From assembly GCA_945896935.1 (NCBI GenBank), contig CAMDER010000015.1, positions 1-19,740 of the forward strand: DNA of 19,740 nt. The letters are read 5' to 3'. The DNA comes from Bifidobacterium breve (lineage in GTDB: Bacteria > Actinomycetota > Acidimicrobiia > Acidimicrobiales > Ilumatobacteraceae). A program made the translations under genes and the position numbers. Of the stretch, positions 1-7,915 are shown piece by piece; position 1 is the stretch's first letter; every line of letters begins with the position of its first letter. The notes beneath the pieces are model-generated. The model searched no databases. It was not told where the DNA came from and saw only the letters and a list, made by a program, of their open reading frames with translations.

Positions 1-195
1 TTGCGGCAAACGATGCGTTCAGAAATTCGCAGTTTGCCCGAGCGTGAACGCACGGTAGTTGCGCTGTATTACGACGAAGGCATGACCTTGGCCGAAATTG
101 GTTCGGTACTCGGGGTGACCGAAAGCCGAGTGTCACAAATTCACTCGAAGGCGATCATCATGTTGCGGGCTCGCATGTCAGCCGCCGGCGTTTAA
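1..195 (+). CDS. whiG: RNA polymerase sigma factor, FliA/WhiG type, C-terminal end (partial)
   Basis: This is the 3' end of a gene that begins before the window; the TTG at position 1 is probably an internal Leu codon, not a start. The 64 visible residues are sigma region 4, which contacts the -35 element. They contain a LPERERTVVALYYDEGMTLA stretch followed by the helix-turn-helix AEIGSVLGVTESRVSQIHSKA, which matches the FliA/WhiG group of sigma-70 factors very closely. In actinobacteria a WhiG-like sigma gene commonly sits just upstream of an M23 protein gene and rpsB, as here. In that group it governs motility or differentiation genes; which applies here cannot be told from the fragment. 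The gene ends with TAA at 193-195. The symbol is by similarity; fliA is the alternative name. Confidence 0.85.
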   Translation: MRQTMRSEIRSLPERERTVVALYYDEGMTLAEIGSVLGVTESRVSQIHSKAIIMLRARMSAAGV

Positions 196-255
196 TTTCG
201 TTGATCTGTTCGTCAAGTCTGCTCACCGCAACGAGATCGTGATGGCGCACAGTGA

Positions 256-768
256 TTGGTGATTCTTCTTGCCTTTTTCGTTGCCGCCAATTGTTTGATT
301 CCTCCCGTTTCTGGGGCAGTGGTGTATCCGTACGTTGAACCTTCGTGCGAATTTTGCGCCGGGCACCGAACGATTGACTTTGAGCAGACCGAGGGCCGCG
401 AGGTCATTGCGCCAGTGGCGGGACACATCACGTTCGCCGGAATGGTGGTTGGCCAACAGTTCGTGACGATTGACCCAGATCCAAAATCGGGTTTCGGTCC
501 CGATGTGGTGGTGACGGTCGGTGGTCTCGTACGTGACCCCACTGTGAAATCGGGGCTGGCCGTGCAGGCTGGTCAGCCTTTGGGGACAGCAGATGGTCTC
601 ATTCATCTCAGTATGCGATACATAGTTGAGGGAAGGCCAGCTCGTTATGTTGATCCGACGCCATTTTTAGCACGCCGCCGTTCTCGGGTCCGCCTCATTC
701 CAAATTCCCGAATCGGAGGACGCCGCACCTCAAGTCAGTTGCTCTGTTCGACCTCTATTGGCAGGTGA
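256..768 (+). CDS. Secreted M23/LytM-fold protein, probably catalytically inactive
   Basis: The protein has 170 residues and opens with a hydrophobic signal-like segment (about residues 1-20), so export is likely. Residues about 30-130 follow the M23 (LytM) peptidase pattern: a zinc-site stretch GHRTIDFEQTEGREVIAPVAG, then V..GLAVQAGQPLG, then LIHLSMR where family members usually read HLHFEVR. Of the expected histidines, the first of the HxH pair is Leu here, and the usual mid-domain His-Leu is absent (VGGLVRD). Zinc ligands may survive but the catalytic bases appear lost, suggesting a non-enzymatic LytM regulator or cell-wall binding protein. The C-terminal 30 residues are Arg/Ser-rich. The start is uncertain: TTG at 256 or GTG at 259, neither with a clear ribosome binding site. 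An upstream ATG at 242 hits a stop at once. An M23 gene at this place beside rpsB is common in actinobacteria. Confidence 0.7.
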   Translation: MVILLAFFVAANCLIPPVSGAVVYPYVEPSCEFCAGHRTIDFEQTEGREVIAPVAGHITFAGMVVGQQFVTIDPDPKSGFGPDVVVTVGGLVRDPTVKSGLAVQAGQPLGTADGLIHLSMRYIVEGRPARYVDPTPFLARRRSRVRLIPNSRIGGRRTSSQLLCSTSIGR

Positions 769-876
769 GGTGGCACTTTATGGCGAAGTCCCGCTAGTCT
801 GCCAACTAAGAAATACCGAAGAAATATCTCTGTAAGAAAAAAGTTCTTGCAGTCATTCAAATGCATGGTCCTCATC

Positions 877-923
877 CTGCGGTCGTCACTTTGTGACGCG
901 AGGTTCCGTGCCCCTAACCGCAG
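877..923 (+). promoter_or_regulatory. Candidate structured mRNA leader of rpsB
   Basis: A 7-bp outer stem pairs CTGCGGT (877-883) with ACCGCAG (917-923). Directly inside it is a perfect 6-bp hairpin, CGTCAC (884-889), loop TTT, GTGACG (893-898), stacked on the 5' arm. The remaining strand 899-916 is single-stranded or weakly paired. The structure ends five bases before the rpsB Shine-Dalgarno AGGAGG (928-933). Ribosomal protein S2 is known to repress its own operon through leader RNA in other bacteria, so an S2-binding autoregulatory site is a reasonable inference. I do not recognise it as a named RNA family. No convincing -35/-10 pair was seen in 769-876. Confidence 0.5.
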
Positions 924-941
924 AATCAGGAGGACAGTGCT

Positions 942-1820
942 ATGGCCATCGTCACGATGCGTCAACTTTTGGAAGCCCGAGTTCATTTCGGCCACCAAAC
1001 TCGTCGTTGGAACCCCAAGATGCGTCGCTTCATCTTTGGTGAGCGCAACGACATTTACATCATCGACTTGCAGCAGACCCTTGAGCGCATCGAGACCGCG
1101 TACGCATTCGTGCGTGACTTGGTCGCCGGTGGCGGTTCGGTTCTGTTCATCGGCACTAAGCAGCAAGCACAAGATCCGATTGCTGGATTTGCCGAAAAAT
1201 GCGGCATGCCGTACATCAACGAACGTTGGTTGGGCGGAATGCTCACCAACTTCGAAACCATTTACAAGCGCGTGCAGAAAATGCTCGAACTTGAGCGTCT
1301 CTTAGAGGCTGGCGATTTCGCTTTGATGCCGAAGAAAGAAGCTCTTTTGAAGAGTCGCGAATTGGCCAAGTTGCAGAAGAACCTTAGCGGTATTCGCCAC
1401 ATGACCAAGCGCCCGCAGTGTGTCTTCATCATTGACACCAAGAAAGAACACATTGGCGTCACTGAAGCGAACAAACTCGGTATTCCGATCGTCGGTATCG
1501 TCGACACCAACGTCGATCCCGATCTCATCACGTTCCCGATTCCGGGTAACGACGACGCAATTCGTGCCAACGAATTGATGTCAAAGATGATCGCAGAAGC
1601 AGTCATCGAAGGTCGTTACATCGCGTCGAAGCGCAACCCTGGTTTGGTTGCCCCCGAAAAGAGCGACGCCGAAAAGGCCGAGTTCGCGGTGAACCAAGCA
1701 ACTGCCCGTACGCAGGCCGTTGCTGCACAAGCCGAGCGTGAAGCTCGTCTTGCTGCGACAAAAGCACCTGCTGCTGATGCAGCAGATGAGACTCCTGCCG
1801 ATTCTTCCCCGGAGGCCTGA
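942..1820 (+). CDS. rpsB: 30S ribosomal protein S2
   Basis: The 292-residue protein begins MAIVTMRQLLEARVHFGHQT and continues with WNPKMRRFIFGERNDIYIIDL, the standard S2 start. It also has the conserved NERWLGGMLTNFETI and FIIDTKKEHIGVTEANKLGIP segments and VDTNVDPD. S2 binds late to the 30S head/body junction and helps seat S1. The C-terminal 60 or so residues are an Ala/Glu-rich tail (AAQAEREARLAATKAPAADA) of low complexity, common in actinobacterial S2. The ATG at 942 has an excellent Shine-Dalgarno, AGGAGG, eight bases upstream. It is first in the translation operon with tsf, whose Shine-Dalgarno lies inside the end of rpsB. Expression is likely controlled by the leader at 877-923. Confidence 0.98.
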   Translation: MAIVTMRQLLEARVHFGHQTRRWNPKMRRFIFGERNDIYIIDLQQTLERIETAYAFVRDLVAGGGSVLFIGTKQQAQDPIAGFAEKCGMPYINERWLGGMLTNFETIYKRVQKMLELERLLEAGDFALMPKKEALLKSRELAKLQKNLSGIRHMTKRPQCVFIIDTKKEHIGVTEANKLGIPIVGIVDTNVDPDLITFPIPGNDDAIRANELMSKMIAEAVIEGRYIASKRNPGLVAPEKSDAEKAEFAVNQATARTQAVAAQAEREARLAATKAPAADAADETPADSSPEA

Positions 1821-1823
1821 GAA

Positions 1824-2612
1824 ATGTCGTTTACAGCCAAAGATGTTCAGAGTCTGCGCCAGTCCACTGGCGCCGGCATGATGGATTGCAAGAAGGCCCT
1901 CGAAAATAACAATGGTGACATTGAAGAGGCCAAGCAGTGGTTGCGCGAAAAAGGTTTGGCTGCATCAGCTAAGCGCGACGACCGCGACAACAATCAAGGC
2001 GTTGTTGCTCTTGTCGTGACAAACAACGTTGGCGCCATTGTCAAACTCAAATCAGAAACCGACTTCGTGGCCGGTAGCGATCAGTTCAAGGGCGAAGCAC
2101 AAGCTTTGGTCGAACTTGTTGCTGCCAAAGGTGAAGCAGCAGTTGCTGAGCGCTCCGCAATTCTTGATGATCTCAAGATCGTTCTTAAAGAAAAGATCGA
2201 ACTTGGCGAAGTCGTGCGCATTGAAGCGGCAGCTGGAAACATTGTTGACAGCTACCAGCACATCCAAGGTGGACGTGGAGTGAATGCTGTGCTCGTCGAA
2301 CTCGAAGGCGGTTCGGTTGAACTCGCTCACGACATTGCTGTGCATATTGCGTTTGCTCGCCCCAAGTACTTGAATCGTGAAGAAATTCCGGCTGATGTTC
2401 TGGAAAAAGAGAAGGCCACCCTTGAAGCGATTAGTCGCAACGAAGGTAAGCCCGAAGCTGCATTGGCCAAGATCGTCGAGGGTCGAATTAGCGGTTTCTT
2501 TAAAGACGTGTGCTTGATCGAACAGCCTTACGCTAAAGATGACAAGCAGTCGGTGACGCAAATTTTGGGTGGCGCGAAGATCATTCGTTTCGCTCAAGTT
2601 GAGATCGGCTGA
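1824..2612 (+). CDS. tsf: Translation elongation factor Ts
   Basis: EF-Ts exchanges GDP for GTP on EF-Tu. The 262-residue protein has the N-terminal UBA-like domain (MSFTAKDVQSLRQSTGAGMM, DCKKALENNNGDIEEAKQWL) and the core EF-Tu-contacting motif SETDFVAGSDQF (Thr79-Asp80-Phe81), whose TDF residues displace Mg from EF-Tu. The later HIAFARPKYL segment and the C-terminal QPYAKDDKQSVTQIL are also typical. The start ATG lies three bases after the rpsB stop, with GGAGG at 1811-1815 as Shine-Dalgarno, so rpsB and tsf are cotranscribed and probably coupled. The length is near the family norm and nothing is missing. Confidence 0.98.
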   Translation: MSFTAKDVQSLRQSTGAGMMDCKKALENNNGDIEEAKQWLREKGLAASAKRDDRDNNQGVVALVVTNNVGAIVKLKSETDFVAGSDQFKGEAQALVELVAAKGEAAVAERSAILDDLKIVLKEKIELGEVVRIEAAAGNIVDSYQHIQGGRGVNAVLVELEGGSVELAHDIAVHIAFARPKYLNREEIPADVLEKEKATLEAISRNEGKPEAALAKIVEGRISGFFKDVCLIEQPYAKDDKQSVTQILGGAKIIRFAQVEIG

Positions 2613-2618
2613 TTGATC

Positions 2619-3374
2619 ATGGCCGGAACTGACGCTGGTTCGTCCCGTCAGGCCGACCGTCCCGCATGGAAGCGGGTCGTACTGAAACTGTCGGGTGAGG
2701 CCTTGGCTGAACCGACTGGTTTCGGACTCGACAGTGGCGTGTTGCATCAAGTCGCAACCGAAATCAAAGATGTCCGCGAGAATCTCAAGATTGATATCGC
2801 GGTGGTCGTTGGTGGCGGAAACTTCTGGCGTGGACTCAAGGGTGCTGGTCAGGGAATGGATCAGGCTCAGGCCGACTTCATGGGCATGATCGCGACCGTG
2901 ATGAATGGCCTGGCGCTGCAAGACGCACTCGAACGAGTTGGTCAGCACAGTCGAGTCATGACTGCCGTCGAAATGCCCAAAGTGGCCGAGCCGTATATTC
3001 GTCGTCGCGCTGAACGTCATATGGAAAAGGGTCGCGTTGTGATTTTCGCTGGCGGAACCGGCAACCCGTTCTTCACGACCGACACCGCTGCTGCTTTGCG
3101 AGCCGCCGAAATTGATGCTCAGGCCATCTTGAAGGGCACTCACTCTGGCGTTGACGGTGTGTACACCGCGGACCCCAAACTTGATCCCACGGCCACCCGT
3201 TACGACCGCATATCCCACAAAGACGTCATCGAAAAAGAACTTCGGGTCATGGATGCCACAGCGATCGCCTTTTGTCGGGACAACAAAATCCCGATTGTGG
3301 TCTTTGATGTGAGTACCCCCGGAAACATCAGATCCGTTCTTGAGGGTCAAGCCATAGGTACGCTGGTCGGGTGA
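2619..3374 (+). CDS. pyrH: UMP kinase
   Basis: This amino-acid-kinase-fold enzyme phosphorylates UMP to UDP with ATP in pyrimidine nucleotide synthesis. Signature parts are KRVVLKLSGEAL near the N-terminus, the glycine loop VVVGGGNFWRG, the GMIATVMNGLALQDALE helix, FAGGTGNPFFTTDTAAALRA for nucleotide binding, and GVYTADPKLDPTA. From the ATG at 2619 it has 251 residues. A TTG at 2613, directly after the tsf stop (TGATTG), would add two residues and cannot be excluded, since neither start has a strong Shine-Dalgarno. The first 16 residues are polar and not conserved. Its stop overlaps the frr start as GTGA, so the two are translationally coupled. Confidence 0.97.
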   Translation: MAGTDAGSSRQADRPAWKRVVLKLSGEALAEPTGFGLDSGVLHQVATEIKDVRENLKIDIAVVVGGGNFWRGLKGAGQGMDQAQADFMGMIATVMNGLALQDALERVGQHSRVMTAVEMPKVAEPYIRRRAERHMEKGRVVIFAGGTGNPFFTTDTAAALRAAEIDAQAILKGTHSGVDGVYTADPKLDPTATRYDRISHKDVIEKELRVMDATAIAFCRDNKIPIVVFDVSTPGNIRSVLEGQAIGTLVG

Positions 3375-3928
3375 CTGACGATATTTTGCTCGAAGCCATC
3401 GACAAGATGGACAAAGCCGTCGAGCACGCCCAAGTTCAATTCACGACAATCCGCACTGGTCGGGCCACTCCCGCCCTCGTTGAGAAGCTCATGGTGAACT
3501 ATTACGGAGCCGATGTCCCGTTGCAGCAACTGGCTGGTTTCCAGGTTCCCGAGGCCCGCACGCTGGTCATTAAGCCTCATGATCGCGGATCTTTGAACGC
3601 CATCGAAAAAGCCATTCGCGATAGCGATCTCGGAATGTCGCCGTCAAACGATGGAGTCATCATTCGTCTCAATTTCCCGATGTTGACCGAACAACGCCGC
3701 CGGGACTACGTGAAACTGGTCAAGAATATGGCTGAGGATGGGCGAGTTGCCCTACGAAATGTGCGCCGGGATGCCCGTAAACAGTTAGAAACCGCAGAAA
3801 AAGATGGCGAAGTATCGGCAGATGAACTAGATCGTGCTGAAAAAGAACTAGACAAGATCACACACGATCATGTTGAACACATCGACAAGGCCGTGCAACG
3901 TAAAGAACAAGAACTTCTGGAAGTCTGA
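3371..3928 (+). CDS. frr: Ribosome recycling factor
   Basis: RRF splits post-termination ribosomes together with EF-G. The 185-residue protein matches the family length and shows AQVQFTTIRTGRATPALVEKLMVNYYG (helix 1 into domain II), VPEARTLVIKPHDRGSLNAIEKAI, RLNFPMLTEQRRRDYVKLVKNMAED and the terminal helix. The GTG start at 3371 shares GTGA with the pyrH stop, indicating coupled translation. It ends 12 bases before cdsA, within one apparent operon. Confidence 0.97.
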   Translation: MTDDILLEAIDKMDKAVEHAQVQFTTIRTGRATPALVEKLMVNYYGADVPLQQLAGFQVPEARTLVIKPHDRGSLNAIEKAIRDSDLGMSPSNDGVIIRLNFPMLTEQRRRDYVKLVKNMAEDGRVALRNVRRDARKQLETAEKDGEVSADELDRAEKELDKITHDHVEHIDKAVQRKEQELLEV

Positions 3929-3940
3929 AAGGACGGGACC

Positions 3941-5452
3941 ATGAGCGATGACATGTGGCGCAAAGGTTCTGGCTCTGGCCAGGACGATGAATTCGAAGAC
4001 TTCGGTGAACTCCGATTCTCCGACGACGAAGGTGACGACGAGCCAGCTCCTTTGAGTTTTGGTGACAACGACACTGGTTCACTTCCGCATTGGACGGAAA
4101 AGTCCACCGGCGATTTGCCGCGCCTATTCGGCGACGATCCATCTGGTCCGATGTCGCGACCGATTCCGCGCGATTCATCGCGTGATGTTTCGCGTGATGT
4201 GTCCCGTGAAACAGAGTCAGTTGATGAAACTGGCGAAGTGGATGTGTGGGGTTCCTATTCTGGTACCGCCCCGCGTCCGATTCCTGATCGTCCATCAGGT
4301 GCGACAGTTCGACCTGATGATTCGGGCAGCACTGGCCGACCGCGTGTTCGACTTGGTGAACCTACGGGCGGGACACGCCGTGACGACACAACTGGCACAT
4401 CAACTCGTCCGATTCCGAATGTTCGTCGTGATGACACCTCGGGTACTAGCGGAACAAGTCGCACCAACCGAATTTCGATTGGAACTGACGACACGCAAGG
4501 TCGCCCAGTGACAGGAAGCCGTCCGCGTCCAGCAACTGAACGTGGACCGCGTCCGCGTCCTGATGCGCAACCACGTGAACGTGGTCAACGTACCGTTCCG
4601 GCACGTCCTGGTGTTGCTGCTCGCGATATGCCAACGGCAATCGCAGTTGGCTTGTTGATGCTCGCAGCGTTCATTGCTGCTCTGCTCTGGAAGCCTGTCG
4701 CAGTGTTGGCCATCGTTGTTTTGGTTTGTGGTCTTGCTGCTGTTGAATTCTTTGAAAAGGTTTCTGACAAGGGATATCGACCCGCATCAATCGTTGGAAT
4801 CACCGCGTCAATTTGTGCTCCACTTGCTGCCTATTGGGTCGGCGACGGTGCTTTGCCATTGGTATTCACTTTGGCGTTAATGGCTGCGGCGGTCTCGTTC
4901 GTTGGTGCAACAAATATCCAGGCGAGCCCGATGCCCAATATGGCCATCACCTCACTTGGCATGTTGTGGATCGGCATGATGGGTTCATTCGCGGCGCTAT
5001 TGGCCGGAGTTTCAAACGTACCTGGTCTGGCAAATGTCGGCACCGACACCTTGTTCATGGTGGCAGTTGGTGTGATTGCCAACGACGTTGGTGCATTGTT
5101 CGTTGGTTCGGCCGCCGGCAAGAATCCATTGCGAGCATGGATCAGCCCCAACAAGACGGTCGAAGGATTGATGGGCGGAACACTCGCAACCTTGATCGCA
5201 ATGTGGGTCGTCAGTTTGCAAAGCGATACTTGGAACAATGTCGGTGAAGTATTGATGTTGGCCATTTTGGTTACAGTTCTTGCACCTCTCGGCGATCTGG
5301 TCGAGAGCATGTTCAAGCGCAACCTAGACATCAAAGACTTCGGCACAGTGATTCGTGGTCATGGCGGAGTCCTCGATCGTTTTGATGGATTCTTGTTTGT
5401 CTTGCCGGCTGCCTACTACTTGTTGATGGTGCTTCAGCCCTACGCGTCGTGA
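3941..5452 (+). CDS. cdsA: Phosphatidate cytidylyltransferase with a long disordered N-terminal extension
   Basis: CdsA makes CDP-diacylglycerol from phosphatidate and CTP in the membrane, the branch point to all phospholipids. Residues about 229-503 carry several hydrophobic segments (for example AVLAIVVLVCGLAAVEF and the following helices) and end with the family signature: S456, K459-R460, K465-D466, then HGG(474-476) and D479-R-F-D482, all present. Residues 1-228 are unlike ordinary CdsA (usually about 270-300 residues): an acidic start (DDEFEDFGEL, SDDEGDDEP) and then Arg/Thr/Asp/Pro-rich low complexity with repeated RPIP and RDVSRD-type motifs, presumably cytoplasmic and disordered. The ATG at 3941 has AAAGGA 11 bases upstream. 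The gene belongs to the frr-dxr run; it ends eight bases before dxr. The catalytic assignment is firm, the role of the extension unknown. Confidence 0.95.
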   Translation: MSDDMWRKGSGSGQDDEFEDFGELRFSDDEGDDEPAPLSFGDNDTGSLPHWTEKSTGDLPRLFGDDPSGPMSRPIPRDSSRDVSRDVSRETESVDETGEVDVWGSYSGTAPRPIPDRPSGATVRPDDSGSTGRPRVRLGEPTGGTRRDDTTGTSTRPIPNVRRDDTSGTSGTSRTNRISIGTDDTQGRPVTGSRPRPATERGPRPRPDAQPRERGQRTVPARPGVAARDMPTAIAVGLLMLAAFIAALLWKPVAVLAIVVLVCGLAAVEFFEKVSDKGYRPASIVGITASICAPLAAYWVGDGALPLVFTLALMAAAVSFVGATNIQASPMPNMAITSLGMLWIGMMGSFAALLAGVSNVPGLANVGTDTLFMVAVGVIANDVGALFVGSAAGKNPLRAWISPNKTVEGLMGGTLATLIAMWVVSLQSDTWNNVGEVLMLAILVTVLAPLGDLVESMFKRNLDIKDFGTVIRGHGGVLDRFDGFLFVLPAAYYLLMVLQPYAS

Positions 5453-5460
5453 TGTGAACG

Positions 5461-6633
5461 GTGACTACCGTCCGTGTTTCGATAGCTGGTAGTTCGGGGT
5501 CGATAGGTACCCAAACTCTTGACGTCGTTCGTGCCGAGAACGCTCTGTTTGCCCAAGGGCTATCGGAGATCGAATATGTAGTGAGTGGAATCGGTCTTAG
5601 CTCAAACATTGATGTGCTCATTGCTCAGGCCCGCGAATTCAAACCAGCTGTCGTTGCCGTGGCCGATGTGTCGCGCCATCAAGAAGTGCGCGATGCTCTT
5701 CCTGGCGTTGCGGTCGTGCGTGACATGGCCGAACTTGTCAATGGTTCAGATGTCGTTGTCAACGCCGTTGTCGGATTTGCTGGATTGCCGGTCACTCTTG
5801 AAACATTGCGACAAGGCAAGCGTTTAGCGCTCGCGAATAAAGAATCGCTGATTGCTGCTGGTCCGGTTGTCCAGCCATTGCGTTCAGTACCAGGCGCCGA
5901 AATAGTTCCGGTTGATAGTGAGCATTGTGCGGTTCATCAATGCTTGCGTTCAACAGTTCGGCCAGGCGTCGAAGTATCGCGCATTGTGTTGACAGCAAGC
6001 GGTGGTCCATTTAGGGGTCGCACACTGAGTGATCTTGCAGAGGTGACCGTTCAACAAGCATTAACCCACCCCACGTGGAGCATGGGTCCAAAGATCACAA
6101 TTGACTCGTCGACGTTGATGAACAAAGGCCTTGAGGTCATTGAGGCGCATGAACTTTTTGGAGTGAGTTACGACCAGATCGAAGTTGTCGTTCACCCGCA
6201 ATCGGTGATTCATTCAATGGTTGATTTCAGCGATGGTTGCACTATGGCGCAAATGAGCCTGCCTGATATGCGCCTGCCCATTGGTTACGCGCTCGCTCAT
6301 CCCAATCGCATCGGCACACCATTCGGCCGCATTGATTGGTCAACTCTGAATCATCTTGATTTCAGTGCACCCGATGTTTCAACATTCCGTTGTTTGTCGT
6401 TGGCATATCAGGCGGGACGCGCCGGTGGCACCGCGCCGGCATTTTTGTCAGCGGCGAATGAAATCGCAGTTGAGGCATTCTTAGCCGGATCTTTGAAGTG
6501 GCCTGACATCGCTGCTGTTGTTGAAGCATCGTTGCAAAAATACGCTGCGACGAATGGCACTCTGTCGAGCGCCGACATCATTGAGGCCGACCGTGCAGGG
6601 CGCGAAGAGGCGCATAAGGTGCTATCACAATGA
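5461..6633 (+). CDS. dxr: 1-deoxy-D-xylulose 5-phosphate reductoisomerase
   Basis: Dxr (IspC) converts DXP to 2-C-methyl-D-erythritol 4-phosphate with NADPH, the committed step of the MEP isoprenoid pathway. The 390-residue protein shows the NADPH loop GSSGSIG (10-16), LANKESLIAAG, the metal site D152-S-E154 in VDSEHCAVHQ, LTASGGPFRG, HPTWSMGPKITIDSSTLMNK and the third metal ligand E225 in NKGLEVIEAHELF. These match the E. coli Asp150/Glu152/Glu231 pattern. The GTG start at 5461 is chosen because the Rossmann strand begins at once (TVRVSIAG); its Shine-Dalgarno is weak, so coupling to cdsA is likely. The stop overlaps the next start as ATGA (6630-6633). Confidence 0.97.
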   Translation: MTTVRVSIAGSSGSIGTQTLDVVRAENALFAQGLSEIEYVVSGIGLSSNIDVLIAQAREFKPAVVAVADVSRHQEVRDALPGVAVVRDMAELVNGSDVVVNAVVGFAGLPVTLETLRQGKRLALANKESLIAAGPVVQPLRSVPGAEIVPVDSEHCAVHQCLRSTVRPGVEVSRIVLTASGGPFRGRTLSDLAEVTVQQALTHPTWSMGPKITIDSSTLMNKGLEVIEAHELFGVSYDQIEVVVHPQSVIHSMVDFSDGCTMAQMSLPDMRLPIGYALAHPNRIGTPFGRIDWSTLNHLDFSAPDVSTFRCLSLAYQAGRAGGTAPAFLSAANEIAVEAFLAGSLKWPDIAAVVEASLQKYAATNGTLSSADIIEADRAGREEAHKVLSQ

Positions 6634-7895
6634 CTTTGTATCGATCTTTCCGCGACGAGATGATGGCCGGTGGTGCCGTTGATGAGCCCGGTGCCGACCC
6701 CAAGGCACCGCGTCAATCGGTGGCCGTCTTGTCGGGTATTGCCATCGTTGCATTATTGATTTGGTTGGGCATAAGCAACAAGTGGAGCCTGTTGTTGGTC
6801 GTCGGTCTTTTGATTTCGGTCTTCCTGCACGAACTCGGGCACTTCGCAACCGCTGGTTGGGCTGGCATGAAGCGCACCCAGTTCTTCATGGGCTTCGGAC
6901 CCAAACTGTGGAGTACTCATCGCAATGGTGTTGAGTACGGAGTTCGGGCGTTGCCTCTTGGTGCATTTGTGCGCATTGTCGGGATGAACAATCTTGACCC
7001 AGTCGAGGCCGGCGACGAAGATGTCGCCTATTCAGCAAAACCATATCGTTGGCGTTTGTTGGTGATCACGGCTGGTTCGATCATGCACATCATCATTGCT
7101 GTTCTGATCATGATGTTCGTCTACACAGTCGGTGGTCGTTATCAAGACACTGGAGTCGTCAAGGTGTTCGCGGTCACTGAAGGTTCCCCGGCAGCATCTG
7201 CCGGGATCGGACTTGGCGACAAGATTGTGTCCGTTAACGGAACAATGTTGACTTCGGCTGATGATTTGAGAAACATGGTTCGCTCATTGCAAGCGGGCGA
7301 CGAAATTTCGGTTGTCTTTACAGAAAATGGTCCAGGCGATGACGGTTCAGATATAGCCGTCAATGTTGTGTTGGCACCTCACCCAACTGACGCGACCCAA
7401 GGTATTGGTTACTTGGGCGTTGGTACCGATAATTTTGGTCGCGACAAATTGGGTCTCGTCTCGGCGTCGAGTCATGTGGCGAGCGACTTGTGGAATGGCA
7501 TGGGTCGCACGATTTCAGGAATCGGAACCGTCATTAACCCAACGAATCAATGGACGCAATTGACCGATGAGGATGCCGACCCCATGAAGCGCCCAACGAC
7601 TGTGGTGGGTATCACTCAGGTCGCTGGCGATATTGGCGATCGCGACGGACTGTTTGGAGTTCTTGAAGTCTTGGCCTCAATCAATGTTTTTGTCGGTCTC
7701 TTCAACTTGTTGCCATTGTTGCCCTTTGACGGTGGACATGCCGCAATTGCCACTTATGAACGAATCCGCAGTCGAAAGAATCGTGTGTACCGCGCCGACG
7801 TCGAAAAGATGTGGCCAGTCACTGTCGTTGTTTTGACACTTTTGTTGTTTTTAACTTTCACTGGTTTATATCTCGATATCACGCGACCGTTCTAA
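6630..7895 (+). CDS. rseP: Site-2 protease family intramembrane zinc metalloprotease (RseP/Rip1-like)
   Basis: The protein has 421 residues with about four hydrophobic segments (roughly 33-50, 54-75, 144-166 and 344-362, plus a last one near 395-413). The zinc motif HELGH is at 67-71, inside the second segment, and the third ligand lies in LLPLLPFDGGH (Asp367). A PDZ domain spans about 175-255 (VTEGSPAASAGIGLGDKIVSVNG). This layout is that of RseP/Rip1, which cut membrane-anchored anti-sigma factors and related proteins within the bilayer. The segment that usually reads AGPxxN is AGSIMH (148-153), a local departure. It starts inside the dxr stop (ATGA) and is followed by ispG, a gene order widely conserved in actinobacteria. 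The substrate cannot be inferred from the window. Confidence 0.95.
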   Translation: MTLYRSFRDEMMAGGAVDEPGADPKAPRQSVAVLSGIAIVALLIWLGISNKWSLLLVVGLLISVFLHELGHFATAGWAGMKRTQFFMGFGPKLWSTHRNGVEYGVRALPLGAFVRIVGMNNLDPVEAGDEDVAYSAKPYRWRLLVITAGSIMHIIIAVLIMMFVYTVGGRYQDTGVVKVFAVTEGSPAASAGIGLGDKIVSVNGTMLTSADDLRNMVRSLQAGDEISVVFTENGPGDDGSDIAVNVVLAPHPTDATQGIGYLGVGTDNFGRDKLGLVSASSHVASDLWNGMGRTISGIGTVINPTNQWTQLTDEDADPMKRPTTVVGITQVAGDIGDRDGLFGVLEVLASINVFVGLFNLLPLLPFDGGHAAIATYERIRSRKNRVYRADVEKMWPVTVVVLTLLLFLTFTGLYLDITRPF

Positions 7896-7915
7896 ACACT
7901 GACAGGATGTAATCA

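Noticed and set aside
769..876. A promoter for rpsB
   Set aside because: TAGTCT near 795 and TTGCAG near 847 were considered, but neither has an acceptable partner hexamer at normal spacing.
2052..3350. A 432-residue open frame antisense to tsf and pyrH
   Set aside because: It is a shadow of two strongly supported genes; its sequence has no recognisable domain and follows from codon bias of the plus strand.
4831..5346. Antisense open frame within cdsA
   Set aside because: It lies fully inside the CdsA membrane domain, with no start signal or known family.
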